DNA of 38,827 nucleotides from Paraburkholderia sp. NMBU_R16 (GTDB taxonomy: Bacteria; Pseudomonadota; Gammaproteobacteria; Burkholderiales; Burkholderiaceae): contig NZ_JAAAYE010000053.1 in assembly GCF_013282575.1 (NCBI RefSeq), positions 1 to 38,827 of the forward strand. Reading direction: 5' to 3'. The number at the start of each line of letters is the position of its first letter. Within the stretch, counting starts at the first letter, position 1. Of this stretch, positions 22,490-31,316 are shown piece by piece. Both the position numbers and the translations under genes were made by a program. The notes under the pieces were generated by a model. That model saw only the letters and a list, made by a program, of their open reading frames with translations. It did not search any database and was not told where the DNA came from.

Positions 22490-23983
22490 ATGACCGTTGC
22501 CAACGCTTTTCCGCTGCTACCAGAAGTTGCCGAATTTCTCTCCAGTGCGCCGATCGCTTCCGTGATCGGCGGGCGCGATGCACTCGCGCGCGACGGCTCC
22601 ACTTTTGACACGTTCGATCCAGGCAGCGCACGCCACCTTGCACAGGTGAGCGCGCTCGGCGCCCCGGATATCGACGACGCAGTGCGTGTCGCCGCAGCCG
22701 CGTTCCCGAAGTGGTCTGCGCTCGCTGCGAGCGAGCGCGCAGTTCATCTGCATCGGCTTGCGGATGCGCTGGAAGCGCGCAAACCAATCCTTGCGCAGAT
22801 AGAGGCGCTCGATGCGGGCAAACTCGTGCCCGCTGCCGAGCAGGACGTGCAGGTGTGCATCGACACACTGCGCTATTTCACCGACATGGCGCTGCACGTC
22901 ACGCGCCGTACGACGCTCGCGATCTCGGGGTACGACGCATGGACCACGCGTGAGCCGTGGGGGCCATGCGGCTTCATCTTCCCGTGGAACTTCCCGATCC
23001 TGCTGATTGGCTGGGGTGTGCCGCCCGCGCTCGCAGCGGGCAATACCGTCGTTATCAAACCCGCCGAGGACACGCCACTGTCGGCTATTTATCTGGCCCG
23101 GCTCGCGCGCGAAATCGGCTTCCCTGACGGAGTCATCAACGTGGTCACCGGCCACGGCCAGACGGCAGGCGCCGCGCTCGCCGCGCATCCGCGCCTGAAG
23201 CGCTTTTCGTTCACCGGCTCGCCGGAGGTCGGCCGGCTGGTTGGCGCTGCATGCGGCGCCAACCTCACCCCGTGCAAGCTCGAACTCGGCGGCAAGGGCG
23301 CGGCGGTGGTATTCGACGACGTGGACATCGACGCAACCGCTGAGAAGCTCGCCATCGCGATTACCACGCACACAGGCCAAGTCTGCTGCGATGCGACGCG
23401 CTGGCTCGTGCATGAGCGCATCCACGACCGCTTCGCCGACGCCTGCGTAAAGCGTCTCGCCGAAGTGCGCGTCGGGTACCAGATGGATAAGGCGTCACAG
23501 ATGGGCCCAGTCGTCAACGCGCGTCAACGCGCACGCGTGCTCGGCTATCTCGCGCGCGGCGAGGCAGAAGGTGCGCATGCGTTACTCGCAGGCGGAGCAG
23601 TGGACGTACCGGGCTTCGACGGTTTTTACGTAAAGCCAGCGCTCCTGGCGGGCGATCCTGCGAATGTCGCATCGCGCGAGGAAATCTTTGGACCGGTGGC
23701 GTTCCTCACACCGTTTCGCGATGAAGCGCATGCGGTCGAACTGGCTAACGCCACGGACTACGGCCTTGCCAACAGTGTCTGGAGCACGGACCTGCAACGT
23801 GCGTCGCGGGTTGCGGAAGCAATGGTAGCGGGCAATAGCTGGATCAACGCTCATAACGTGTTCCCGCACGGGGTGCCTTACGGTGGCATCAATCGGAGCG
23901 GCATGGGCGGCGGCGTGAACAGTCCCGAAACGCTGTTCGACTACTGGCGCAGCCAGTCAATGGTGCGACCACGCGCGAGTTGA
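22490..23983 (+). CDS. NAD(P)-dependent aldehyde dehydrogenase
   Basis: A 497-residue ALDH-superfamily enzyme. In order: CGFIFPWNFPILLIGWGVPP, the Rossmann turn FSFTGSPEVGRLVG, the base Glu in LELGGKGAAVVFDD, the nucleophilic Cys in TTHTGQVCCDATRW (two adjacent Cys, as in several betaine- and phenylacetaldehyde-type enzymes), EEIFGPVAFLTPF and the C-terminal SGMGGG. It would oxidise the aldehyde released by the HpaI-type aldolase. AGAGG upstream supports the ATG at 22490. The 119-bp gap from the hydratase gene is the largest inside the operon; it contains a perfect GCGGATCCGC palindrome near 22430 but no clear promoter or terminator. Confidence 0.93.
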   Translation: MTVANAFPLLPEVAEFLSSAPIASVIGGRDALARDGSTFDTFDPGSARHLAQVSALGAPDIDDAVRVAAAAFPKWSALAASERAVHLHRLADALEARKPILAQIEALDAGKLVPAAEQDVQVCIDTLRYFTDMALHVTRRTTLAISGYDAWTTREPWGPCGFIFPWNFPILLIGWGVPPALAAGNTVVIKPAEDTPLSAIYLARLAREIGFPDGVINVVTGHGQTAGAALAAHPRLKRFSFTGSPEVGRLVGAACGANLTPCKLELGGKGAAVVFDDVDIDATAEKLAIAITTHTGQVCCDATRWLVHERIHDRFADACVKRLAEVRVGYQMDKASQMGPVVNARQRARVLGYLARGEAEGAHALLAGGAVDVPGFDGFYVKPALLAGDPANVASREEIFGPVAFLTPFRDEAHAVELANATDYGLANSVWSTDLQRASRVAEAMVAGNSWINAHNVFPHGVPYGGINRSGMGGGVNSPETLFDYWRSQSMVRPRAS

Positions 23984-24053
23984 GATCGAAGCGTCAGTTC
24001 TGGCTCAATAGAAAGGCACGCGTTGCGGCCACAAACCGCCCCCGGGAGACTCG

Positions 24054-24971
24054 ATGCGTCTGGATTTGCAATCGCTGAAACTGTTCGTCGCTGTCTGCGA
24101 GCACGGCAGCATCGCTCGCGCGGCAGAGGCAGAAAACATCGCGCCCTCGGCTCTCAGCAAGCGCATGTCACATCTCGAGGACGCACTCAAAACCACCCTC
24201 TTCGTGCGCAGCAACAAAGGGCTTGAGTTGACGGCCGCGGCCGCGGCCTTGTTGCAGCACGCGCGCGTGGTACTGCGCGACATCTGCCAGATGGAGACCG
24301 AGCTGCTCGATCATGCGGAAGGCGTGCGTGGTCAGATCAGACTGAACGCCAGCCTCTCGACCATCGTCCAGTACATTGCCAACGACATCCGCGACTTCCT
24401 TGCGCTGCATCCGGGCCTGCGCATCGACCTGCAAGAGAGTCTGAGCCCCGCCGTAGTGCGGGCCGTGGCCGAAAACGCCGCGGATATCGGCGTCTTCGGC
24501 GGCACGACGGTGACCACGGGCTTGCAGGTCTTTCCCTACCGCAGCGACCGGCTGGTCGTCATCATGCCGCGCGATCATCCACTTAGCCGCGCCGACCAGG
24601 TCGCATTCCGCGACGTGGCCAGGTATCCCCTGGTGGGCCCGCAATCGGGCAGCTATCTGAACTCGCTGGTACTACGCGCGGCAGCCGACCTGGACCACCC
24701 GCTCAAGCTGTCGATCCGCGTCAACGGCTTCGAACCGGTGCGCAGCATGGTGGAATCGCGCCTCGGCATCGGGTTGGTGCCTGAGCATCATGCCGAGCGT
24801 TACGTCAGTTCGGGACCGCTCGTGGCCGTGCGACTGGACGAACCGTGGGCCGAGCGGCATTGGAAGATCTGCGTACGCGCAGCCGAGACGCTTCCCGCGC
24901 CGGTCCAGCTTTTTCTGAAACACCTGCTCGCGAGCCAGAACGCACAGCCGGCGCCCGACCGTCACGAATAG
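24054..24971 (+). CDS. LysR-family transcriptional regulator
   Basis: A 305-residue LysR-type regulator. The N-terminal helix-turn-helix reads LQSLKLFVAVCEHGSIARAA, then EAENIAPSALSKRMSHLEDAL. The effector domain begins near residue 90 (GQIRLNASLSTIVQY) and contains VFGGTTVTTGLQVFPYRSDR and the conserved VESRLGIGLVPEHHAE. GGGAG five bases before the ATG at 24054 fixes the start. It is the last gene of the plus-strand operon, 70 bp after the aldehyde dehydrogenase. Its 3' end overlaps the convergent SMP-30 gene by 10 bp. Module 2 thus carries a LysR gene at each end; the two may answer different ligands, and this one might also act on module 3. Confidence 0.93.
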   Translation: MRLDLQSLKLFVAVCEHGSIARAAEAENIAPSALSKRMSHLEDALKTTLFVRSNKGLELTAAAAALLQHARVVLRDICQMETELLDHAEGVRGQIRLNASLSTIVQYIANDIRDFLALHPGLRIDLQESLSPAVVRAVAENAADIGVFGGTTVTTGLQVFPYRSDRLVVIMPRDHPLSRADQVAFRDVARYPLVGPQSGSYLNSLVLRAAADLDHPLKLSIRVNGFEPVRSMVESRLGIGLVPEHHAERYVSSGPLVAVRLDEPWAERHWKICVRAAETLPAPVQLFLKHLLASQNAQPAPDRHE

Positions 24972-25885
24972 GCGAGCTTCAGGCCGGCCTGCGGCCAGGG
25001 CAGCGAGCCGAGACGCCCTGTGCCCGACAGTGTCACGTATGCCGTCTTCATGTCGGCGCCGCCGAAACAGATATTGGTCACCATGCCGTCCGGCACCATG
25101 ACCTGCCGCAGCACCTCGCCTGTCGGCGCGACGACGGTGATGCAACCGGTCACCAGCGTGGCCACACAGATATTGCCTTGCGCATCCACCGCCAGGCTGT
25201 CGAAGCGTTGATACCCCGGCAAGCCGCATACAAGACGCCCGCCATGCGGAGACGGATAAGGGTGCTTGCGCGCCCGGCCCGGTGCGTCGAGATCGAACGC
25301 CCACAGGCGCGCGGTCTCGGTTTCGGCCACATAGACCACGCTGTCGTCCGGCGACAGGCCGACACCGTTGGCCGTGGTGAGCGGATAGGCCACTTCCACG
25401 ATCATCGATCCATCTGCCCGGCCGTAGTAGAGGCCCGCGTGATCGCGGTCGCGCAGCCGGTTCTTGCCGAAGTCGGTGAAATAAAAACCGCCGTCATGAT
25501 CGAACACGATGTCGTTGGGGCCGCTCAGCGCAAAGTCCCCGCAACGGTCGTACAGTGTTGCGAGCGTGCCGGTCTTCGGGTCGAAGCGCTCGATCCGGCC
25601 GCTGGTATAGGCCGGGTGTATGCCCGGCCTCGTGCGGTTCAGCCCGGCGATCGTACGGAACAGAAAGCCGCCGTTGTTGCAGACATAGAATGCACCGTCC
25701 GGCCCCAACGCCAGCCCGTTGGGCCCCCCGCCCACCCGCGCGAGCACATCCACCGTGCCGTCGGCCGCCACGCGGCTGATGGTCTCGCGCTCGATTTCCA
25801 CGAGCACGATCGAGCCATCGGGCATCGCCACCGGCCCTTCCGGGAATTTCAGGCCTTCGGCCAGCACGCGAATGCCGCTCTCCAT
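24962..25885 (-). CDS. SMP-30/gluconolactonase family lactonase
   Basis: A 307-residue six-bladed beta-propeller of the SMP-30/gluconolactonase/LRE family. The metal-binding Glu is in LKFPEGPVAMPDG near residue 15. The conserved Asn lies in ARVGGGPNGLALGPDG and SGPNDIVFDHDGGFYFTD, and the Asp in LTTANGVGLSPDDSVVYVAE near 200. These are the four metal-site positions. Members hydrolyse sugar-acid and other lactones to hydroxy acids with Ca2+, Zn2+ or Mg2+. AAGGAG precedes the ATG at 25885. It is the last gene of module 3, 20 bp after a substrate-binding protein gene, and may open a lactone formed by the SDR. Confidence 0.92.
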   Translation of the reverse strand: MESGIRVLAEGLKFPEGPVAMPDGSIVLVEIERETISRVAADGTVDVLARVGGGPNGLALGPDGAFYVCNNGGFLFRTIAGLNRTRPGIHPAYTSGRIERFDPKTGTLATLYDRCGDFALSGPNDIVFDHDGGFYFTDFGKNRLRDRDHAGLYYGRADGSMIVEVAYPLTTANGVGLSPDDSVVYVAETETARLWAFDLDAPGRARKHPYPSPHGGRLVCGLPGYQRFDSLAVDAQGNICVATLVTGCITVVAPTGEVLRQVMVPDGMVTNICFGGADMKTAYVTLSGTGRLGSLPWPQAGLKLAYS

Positions 25886-25905
25886 CGCTGGTCTCCTTTC
25901 TGCAC

Positions 25906-26937
25906 TCAGTGCTTGTCGGCATTCTCGACGAAGCGATTGTCGTAAGTGGCCTTGAGGTCGATCGATGCTTTGGCGATGCCGGGATCGAACGCTGCCAGCA
26001 CGTCGCGCACCGTGTGCGCGGCCGCGTCCGCCATCAGGCCGTCACGCGAGATGCAGCGCTGCATGTTCGCGTAGGCTCGCGCAAAGACTTCCTTGTCGGC
26101 CAGCGCGTATTGCGGCGGCACAGCGGCGGCGACCTGCGCGGGCGTGGCATGAGCCATCCAGCGTTCGGCCGCGAGAATTGCGTTCGTCACCGCTTGCACG
26201 GTATTGGGGTAGCGGGTGGCGAAGTCCCTGGTCGTATAGATAGAGGCTTCTGGGTAGTCGCCGCCGAGTGTGGCGCGGGTACCGGCCGGATCGCGCATGA
26301 CGGCCAGCGGGAACAGATCGCCACTGTCTTGTAGCACGGTTGCAACCGGGTCATTGCTCATCAACGCATCGATCTGCCCGCTGCGCGCGGCGGCAATCGC
26401 GCCGGCGGACGAGCCCACGCCAATGATCGAGACATCGACCGGCTTCAGGCCAGACCTGCTCAACAGGTAGTTCACGCCCATGTGAAAGCTCGAACCGGGT
26501 GAGCTTACGCCGATGCGCATGCCCTTGAAGTCGGCATACGTTTTGACCTTGCCGTGGCTCGCGCGCGTCGTGCCAAACACCCAGCCGGGGCACGATGCCA
26601 GGGTCACGAACGATACCAGGTGCTGCCCCTTCGCCGCCATCGTGATGGTGTTGGAATAAGCACCCGCCACGATGTCGGCGCTGCCGCCCAACATCGCCTG
26701 CAACGCTTTCGCTCCACCGCTGAACACACCGATCTCGACATTGAGCCCGGCCTGTTTGAAATATCCGCGGCTTTGCGCAATCACAAACGGCAGATATGGG
26801 AAACCCACGCCCGCCGCCGCCAAGTCAATACTGCTTTTCTCAGGAACCGGCCCGGCAACGGCGGCCAACGGCTGCGCAAGCGCGAAGGCCGCGCACGTGG
26901 CCAGCAGCGGCAAGGTCAGACACTTGAGCGTTCTCAC
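25906..26937 (-). CDS. ABC transporter substrate-binding protein, NMT1/THI5-SsuA-like (second copy)
   Basis: A 343-residue periplasmic binding protein with a Sec-type signal (RTLKCLTLPLLATCAAFALA, cleavage after an AxA such as AVA near residue 28). The fold core includes GVGFPYLPFVIAQSRGYFKQ, LGGSADIVAGAYSNTITMAA and FKGMRIGVSSPGSSFHMGVN. It is clearly paralogous to the binding protein encoded at 30291-31316, with long identical blocks and the same C-terminal TYDNRFV. The start is taken as GTG at 26937, ten bases after AAGGAG; the frame extends to 27063 without support. It lies in the enzyme half of module 3 away from the permease genes, so may widen the substrate range of the one ABC importer. 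Confidence 0.88.
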   Translation of the reverse strand: MRTLKCLTLPLLATCAAFALAQPLAAVAGPVPEKSSIDLAAAGVGFPYLPFVIAQSRGYFKQAGLNVEIGVFSGGAKALQAMLGGSADIVAGAYSNTITMAAKGQHLVSFVTLASCPGWVFGTTRASHGKVKTYADFKGMRIGVSSPGSSFHMGVNYLLSRSGLKPVDVSIIGVGSSAGAIAAARSGQIDALMSNDPVATVLQDSGDLFPLAVMRDPAGTRATLGGDYPEASIYTTRDFATRYPNTVQAVTNAILAAERWMAHATPAQVAAAVPPQYALADKEVFARAYANMQRCISRDGLMADAAAHTVRDVLAAFDPGIAKASIDLKATYDNRFVENADKH

Positions 26938-27001
26938 GATGATATGTCTCCTTTCGGTGTGTGGGACTGCGGCCCACGGCAATTGAGGACAAGTGAGGAC
27001 A

Positions 27002-27844
27002 TCAGCCCTGCACGACGTCCTGACGCTGCTGACCGAGGCCTTCGATGCCGAGCGTGACCACATCGCCTGGCTTCAGATAGATAGGCGGCTTCTGTCCCAG
27101 TCCGACGCCCGGCGGCGTGCCCGTGGAAATAATGTCACCCGGTTGCAGCGACATGAAGCGCGACAGATAGGCCACCAGATAGCGCACGCCATATACCATC
27201 GTGGCGGTGCTCCCGTTTTGGTAGCGATGCCCGTTCACCTCGAGCCAAAGCGGCAACGCCTGAGGGTCGCGCAACTCGTCCGCGCTCACGAGCCAAGGGC
27301 CGATCGGACCAAACGTATCGGCCGATTTGCCCTTGGTCCACTGTCCCTGGCGTTCGGCCTGGAACGCCCGCTCGGACACGTCGTTGATCACGCAGTAACC
27401 AGCAACGTGGTCCATTGCATCGCGCTCGCTCACATATTTCGCGGTCTTGCCGATGACGACGCCCAACTCGACCTCCCAATCCGTCTTGAGCGCATCGCGC
27501 GGAATCTCAATCGCGTCATTGGGGCCGACAATGGCGCTCGTCGCTTTCATGAAAACGACAGGCTCCGGCGGCACGGTCACGCCGGTCTCGGCGGCATGGT
27601 CCGAGTAATTGAGGCCAATGCAGATGAATTTGCCCGTGCCGCCGACGCATGGACCGAGGCGGACGTTGCCTTCCACCCGCGGCAACGACGCAAAATCGAG
27701 CGCTTTCAGACGAGCGAAGCTATCGGGCAGCAGAACGTCGCCGGCAATGTCGGGCACATGGCCTGAGAGGTCCCGCAGATTTCCGTCGGCATCGAGCACG
27801 CCGGGCTTTTCCTTGCCGGGTGCGCCGTAACGTAACAGCTTCAT
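27002..27844 (-). CDS. Fumarylacetoacetate hydrolase family protein
   Basis: A 280-residue FAH-fold enzyme of the kind annotated as ureidoglycolate lyase or acylpyruvase. It shows FICIGLNYSDHAAETG near residue 75, EPVVFMKATSAIVGPNDAI, the metal ligands in DWEVELGVVIGK near 120-130, YCVINDVSERAFQ, and the family end LQPGDIISTGTPPGVGLG. It cleaves C-C bonds of acylpyruvates or hydrates or decarboxylates related 2-oxo acids, with Mg2+ or Mn2+. The ATG at 27844 gives the full N-terminal domain; the Shine-Dalgarno is weak, so translation may depend on coupling to the SDR gene 13 bp upstream. Which reaction occurs here is not visible from sequence. Confidence 0.92.
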   Translation of the reverse strand: MKLLRYGAPGKEKPGVLDADGNLRDLSGHVPDIAGDVLLPDSFARLKALDFASLPRVEGNVRLGPCVGGTGKFICIGLNYSDHAAETGVTVPPEPVVFMKATSAIVGPNDAIEIPRDALKTDWEVELGVVIGKTAKYVSERDAMDHVAGYCVINDVSERAFQAERQGQWTKGKSADTFGPIGPWLVSADELRDPQALPLWLEVNGHRYQNGSTATMVYGVRYLVAYLSRFMSLQPGDIISTGTPPGVGLGQKPPIYLKPGDVVTLGIEGLGQQRQDVVQG

Positions 27845-27857
27845 AGGTGTGCTCGCT

Positions 27858-28613
27858 TCAGTAGGTGGCGCGTCCGCCGGACAGGTCGAACACCGCGCCG
27901 GTAGTAAACGAATTCTCTTCGCTTGCGAGCCAGGCGATCATCGCGGCCGCTTCGTCGAGTTCGAGGAAACGCCCACGTGGAATCTTGCCGAGCATGTAGC
28001 GGATATGTTCAGGCGACTGCTCCATCGCGCCGGGCGTGCGCGCCACGGCCGGCGTGACGCAGTTGACCGCAATGTCGTGGCTCGCCAGTTCCTTACCGAG
28101 CGACTTGGTCATGGCGATGACGGCAGCCTTGGCCGAACTGTAGGCCGCGGCATTCGGATTACCCTCCTTGCCCGCCACCGATGCAAGATTGACGATGCGG
28201 CCGTAGTTCTGGCCGATCATGGTCGGCGCAACCGCACGGCAGCAATGAAAGGTCCCGTTCACGTCGATATCGATCACCTGCTTCCAGGCGTCCAGTGGAT
28301 AGTCGACCAGCGCAGCATTGGGACCGACGACGGCCGCGTTATTGATCAGGATGTCGATGCGTGCAACCGATCTCAGCGTTCCCGCCACGGCGGTCTGCAC
28401 GCTCGCGTAGTCGGCGATATCGGCCTGCTCGAAGTGAACGTCGTGCTCGCCGAGACCGGCACGTGCCAGCTCCATGCCGGCAGGGTTGATGTCCCAGATC
28501 ACGAGCCGCGCGCCGGAGGCGAGCAGCCGGCGGCCGACTTCGAGGCCGATACCTTGGGCGCCGCCCGTCACCACGGCGACGCGGTCTTTCAGATTGATCG
28601 CATTAGTCTGCAA
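27858..28613 (-). CDS. Short-chain dehydrogenase/reductase
   Basis: A 251-residue classical SDR. The cofactor motif is VTGGAQGIGLEVGRRL near residues 15-30. DIN at the end of the second strand favours NAD(H). The NNA motif is LINNAAVVG, the catalytic Ser is in NLASVAGKEG, and Tyr-Lys in AYSSAKAAVIAMTKSLG. The C-terminus SFTTGAVFDLSGGRATY is family-typical. Similar proteins oxidise sugar acids and hydroxy acids in catabolic operons, where the product is often a lactone or oxo acid. The start is a TTG at 28613 with AGGA seven bases upstream; no in-frame ATG exists near the N-terminus. It is 13 bp upstream of the FAH-family gene and 39 bp downstream of the ABC permease gene. Confidence 0.9.
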   Translation of the reverse strand: MQTNAINLKDRVAVVTGGAQGIGLEVGRRLLASGARLVIWDINPAGMELARAGLGEHDVHFEQADIADYASVQTAVAGTLRSVARIDILINNAAVVGPNAALVDYPLDAWKQVIDIDVNGTFHCCRAVAPTMIGQNYGRIVNLASVAGKEGNPNAAAYSSAKAAVIAMTKSLGKELASHDIAVNCVTPAVARTPGAMEQSPEHIRYMLGKIPRGRFLELDEAAAMIAWLASEENSFTTGAVFDLSGGRATY

Positions 28614-28652
28614 GATGATTTCCTCGGAAAACTATTCGATTGGGGAAAGCGC

Positions 28653-29459
28653 CTAGGCGCCCGCCGGGACCGTCTGCCCTGCTACCGGGCGCCAGCGCAG
28701 AAGATGGTCCTCGATCATCGACACTGCGGTATCGAGAGCGAGGGCGAACACGGTTAGCACCAGAATGCCGGCGATGACCGAGTCGATGTCGAACACGCCT
28801 TCAGCCAGCAGGATCAGGTAGCCCACCCCCTTTTCCGAGCCCAGATACTCTCCCACTACGCTGCCCACGAAGGCGATACCGATTGCGTTATGCAGGCTCG
28901 AAAATACCCAACTGGTCGCGGAAGGCAGGTAGACGTGCCGCATCAACTGACGCGGATTCGCACCCAGCATGCGGCTGTTGGACAACACCGCCGGGCTCAC
29001 CTCGCGGACGCCCTGGAAGACGTTGAAGAATACGACGAAGAAAACCAGCGTCACGCCGAGCGCCACCTTGGACCAGATACCAAGGCCGAACCAAAGCGCG
29101 AAGATCGGCGCAAAGATGAGCCGCGGCATCGAATTCATGGCCTTGATGAACGGGTCGAACACGACTGCAAGGAACGGATTGAGCGCGAGCCACAGGCCGC
29201 ATGCGAGTCCGGACGCCGTGCCGATCGCGAACGCCAGCATCGTTTCGAGCAGCGTGGTGTACAAATGGCGAAACACCGAACCCGTCACGAACCATTCGAC
29301 GATGCGGCGAGCGACACCTAACGGGTCGCCGAAGAAGAAAGGCGACAGCCATTTCTGACTGGTGCCCAGCCACCACAGAAACAGAACGCCGAACAGAATC
29401 GCGAGCCGGGTCATCAACACCGTGAACCGGTTGGTCGGTTTAAATTCGATTATGCGCAT
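28653..29459 (-). CDS. ABC transporter permease, SsuC/TauC-like
   Basis: A 268-residue inner-membrane permease with six predicted membrane segments (the first about residues 13-32, RLAILFGVLFLWWLG). The conserved cytoplasmic EAA loop, which docks to the ATPase, is present as VSPAVLSNSRMLGANPRQLM, then HVYLPSATSWVF, near residue 165. This family imports sulfonates, taurine, nitrate, pyrimidine precursors or aromatic acids such as phthalate. The start at 29459 overlaps the ATPase gene by 20 bp, indicating translational coupling. It forms the membrane channel for the two binding proteins of module 3. Confidence 0.93.
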   Translation of the reverse strand: MRIIEFKPTNRFTVLMTRLAILFGVLFLWWLGTSQKWLSPFFFGDPLGVARRIVEWFVTGSVFRHLYTTLLETMLAFAIGTASGLACGLWLALNPFLAVVFDPFIKAMNSMPRLIFAPIFALWFGLGIWSKVALGVTLVFFVVFFNVFQGVREVSPAVLSNSRMLGANPRQLMRHVYLPSATSWVFSSLHNAIGIAFVGSVVGEYLGSEKGVGYLILLAEGVFDIDSVIAGILVLTVFALALDTAVSMIEDHLLRWRPVAGQTVPAGA

Positions 29460-30294
29460 AGCTTTTCAGAACCTCCCCCTTAAGCACGTCCCAGATCTGG
29501 GTGTGAAGTTGCAGGAAACGCTGCGTCATGCGGATTTCCGACATCTCGCGCGGGCGTTCGAGGTCGATGTCGAACTCGGCGATAGGCCGCGTGGCGGGCC
29601 CAGCCGACAGGACGATCACGCGGTCCGACAGCGAAATGGCCTCTTCAAGATCGTGAGTCACGAACATCACGGATTTACGGTCGAACGACCACAACCGAAG
29701 CAGCTCGTTCTCCATCAGGTGCCGGGTCTGGATGTCCAGCGCGCTGAACGGCTCGTCCATCAGGATGATGCGGGGATTGAGCGCCAGCGCTTGCGCGAGA
29801 CCCGCACGCTTGCGCATGCCGCCCGACATCTGGTGCGGATACTTCTTGCCATGGCCGTGCAGACCCACTCGCTCCAGCCAGTCGCGCGCGACGGCCAAGG
29901 CCTCTTCTCGCGGCGTGCCGTGGAAGATCAGGCCCATCGCGATGTTCTCCTCGGCCGTCTTCCATGGCATCAGTGCGTCGACCTGGAACAGATAGGCGGC
30001 CTGCCGGTTCAGCCCATTGACGAGCTTCTCGCCGAACACACTAAGCGCCCCCGACGACGGGCGGGTCAGTCCCGCGGCCACGTTAAGCAGCGTCGACTTG
30101 CCGCAGCCGGTGGGTCCGACGATCGAGACGAACTCTCCGTCGCGAATCGTCAGGTTGCCGCCCGAGATGGCGGTGTAGGGCTGTGCGCTCTTGCCGTTGC
30201 CGGCGAAGGTGCATGTCACGTTGTCGAAGCAAAGCGCTTCGCGCGCTCTGGCCTCGCCACTCGCGAACGGAACACTGCAGGCTGCGGTGCTCAT
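29440..30294 (-). CDS. ABC transporter ATP-binding protein, SsuB/TauB-like
   Basis: A 284-residue ATPase. Walker A is VGPTGCGKSTLLN near residue 60, the Q-loop is YLFQVDALMPWKTAEEN, the signature is HQMSGGMRKRAGLAQAL near 155, Walker B is RIILMDEPFSALD, and the switch His is in VMFVTHDLEEAISLSD. This subgroup energises import of sulfonates, nitrate and aromatic or aliphatic acids. An N-terminal extension of about 25 residues (ending before LCFDNVTCTF) is a little longer than usual. It overlaps the upstream binding-protein gene by 4 bp in the classic ATGA arrangement and the permease gene by 20 bp, so binding protein, ATPase and permease are coupled. Confidence 0.94.
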   Translation of the reverse strand: MSTAACSVPFASGEARAREALCFDNVTCTFAGNGKSAQPYTAISGGNLTIRDGEFVSIVGPTGCGKSTLLNVAAGLTRPSSGALSVFGEKLVNGLNRQAAYLFQVDALMPWKTAEENIAMGLIFHGTPREEALAVARDWLERVGLHGHGKKYPHQMSGGMRKRAGLAQALALNPRIILMDEPFSALDIQTRHLMENELLRLWSFDRKSVMFVTHDLEEAISLSDRVIVLSAGPATRPIAEFDIDLERPREMSEIRMTQRFLQLHTQIWDVLKGEVLKSYAHNRI

Positions 30295-31316
30295 GGCTGG
30301 ATCTCCGCGGCCTTCCTGACGAACCGGTTGTCGTAGGTCGAGGAGAGGTCGATGTGGGCCGAAGCAACTGTCGGGTCGAAGGCTGCCAGCACATCACGCA
30401 CGGTTTGGGCGCCCTTGGGAGTGATCTCTCCGTTCTGCGAGATACAGCGCCGGCTGTTCGTGAAAGCCTCCGCGTAGAGCGCCTTGTTGGCCGACAGATA
30501 TTCGGGCGGCACATTGTCCGCGACTTGTTGCGGAGTCGCTTTCGCAATCCACTTCTCCGCACGCACAATCGCATTGGCCACGGCCTGCACGGTCTTGGGG
30601 TTCGCGTTGACGAAATCCTGCGTCGTGAACAGGCTCGATTCAGGATAATCCGAGCCGAACACCTTGACGTTGCCCTCGGCCGTGCGCATGTTCTCCAGCG
30701 GCTTGAGGCTGCCTTCTTGGGTCAGGACCGTGGCGCTCGGGTCATTGACGATCAGCGCATCGATCTGGCCGGCCCGCACAGCCGCGACCGCCCCGGCCGC
30801 TTGCCCCACGCCGATGATCGACACGTCCGAAGGCTGCAGCCCTGCCTTGTGGAGAATGTAGTTGACCGCCATGTGCGTGCTCGAACCCGGCGCACTCACC
30901 CCGATCCGCATGCCTTTGAGTTCTTTGGCCGATTTCACCTCGCCCTCTCGCTTTTTCGACACGCCGAAAATCCAGCCCGGACAGATGACCTGCGCCGCCA
31001 CCACGACTAGATGCTGGCCCTTGGCTGCCATCGTGATCGTGTTCGAATAGGCGCCCGCGACCATGTCGGAGCTGCCGCCCAGCAGGGCCTCCAGCGTCTT
31101 GGAGCCGCCGGAGAAGGCAGCGATGGTGACGTCTAGTCCTTCGTCCTTGAAGTAGCCACGCTGCTTGGCGATGAGCATGGGTAGATAGGTGATGCCGACC
31201 GAGGCTGCTGCGATGTGCAATTGGGGCTTTTCGGGCACATCCCTGGCCACGGCCGCGACCGAACCGCAGGCGAGCCCGAACGCTGCGCACAGCGAAATAA
31301 CGAGTTTCAGCTTCAT
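30291..31316 (-). CDS. ABC transporter substrate-binding protein, NMT1/THI5-SsuA-like (first copy)
   Basis: A 341-residue periplasmic protein with a Sec signal (KLKLVISLCAAFGLACGSVA, cleavage near AVA at residue 24). The core contains VGITYLPMLIAKQRGYFKDE, LGGSSDMVAGAYSNTITMAA and LKGMRIGVSAPGSSTHMAVN. Its very strong ribosome binding site (GGGAGGAG) suits a binding protein needed in excess over the permease. It overlaps the ATPase gene by 4 bp, so it is the primary partner of this importer. The leuB-like gene ends 114 bp upstream; that gap contains no strong promoter that I can see. Confidence 0.93.
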   Translation of the reverse strand: MKLKLVISLCAAFGLACGSVAAVARDVPEKPQLHIAAASVGITYLPMLIAKQRGYFKDEGLDVTIAAFSGGSKTLEALLGGSSDMVAGAYSNTITMAAKGQHLVVVAAQVICPGWIFGVSKKREGEVKSAKELKGMRIGVSAPGSSTHMAVNYILHKAGLQPSDVSIIGVGQAAGAVAAVRAGQIDALIVNDPSATVLTQEGSLKPLENMRTAEGNVKVFGSDYPESSLFTTQDFVNANPKTVQAVANAIVRAEKWIAKATPQQVADNVPPEYLSANKALYAEAFTNSRRCISQNGEITPKGAQTVRDVLAAFDPTVASAHIDLSSTYDNRFVRKAAEIQP

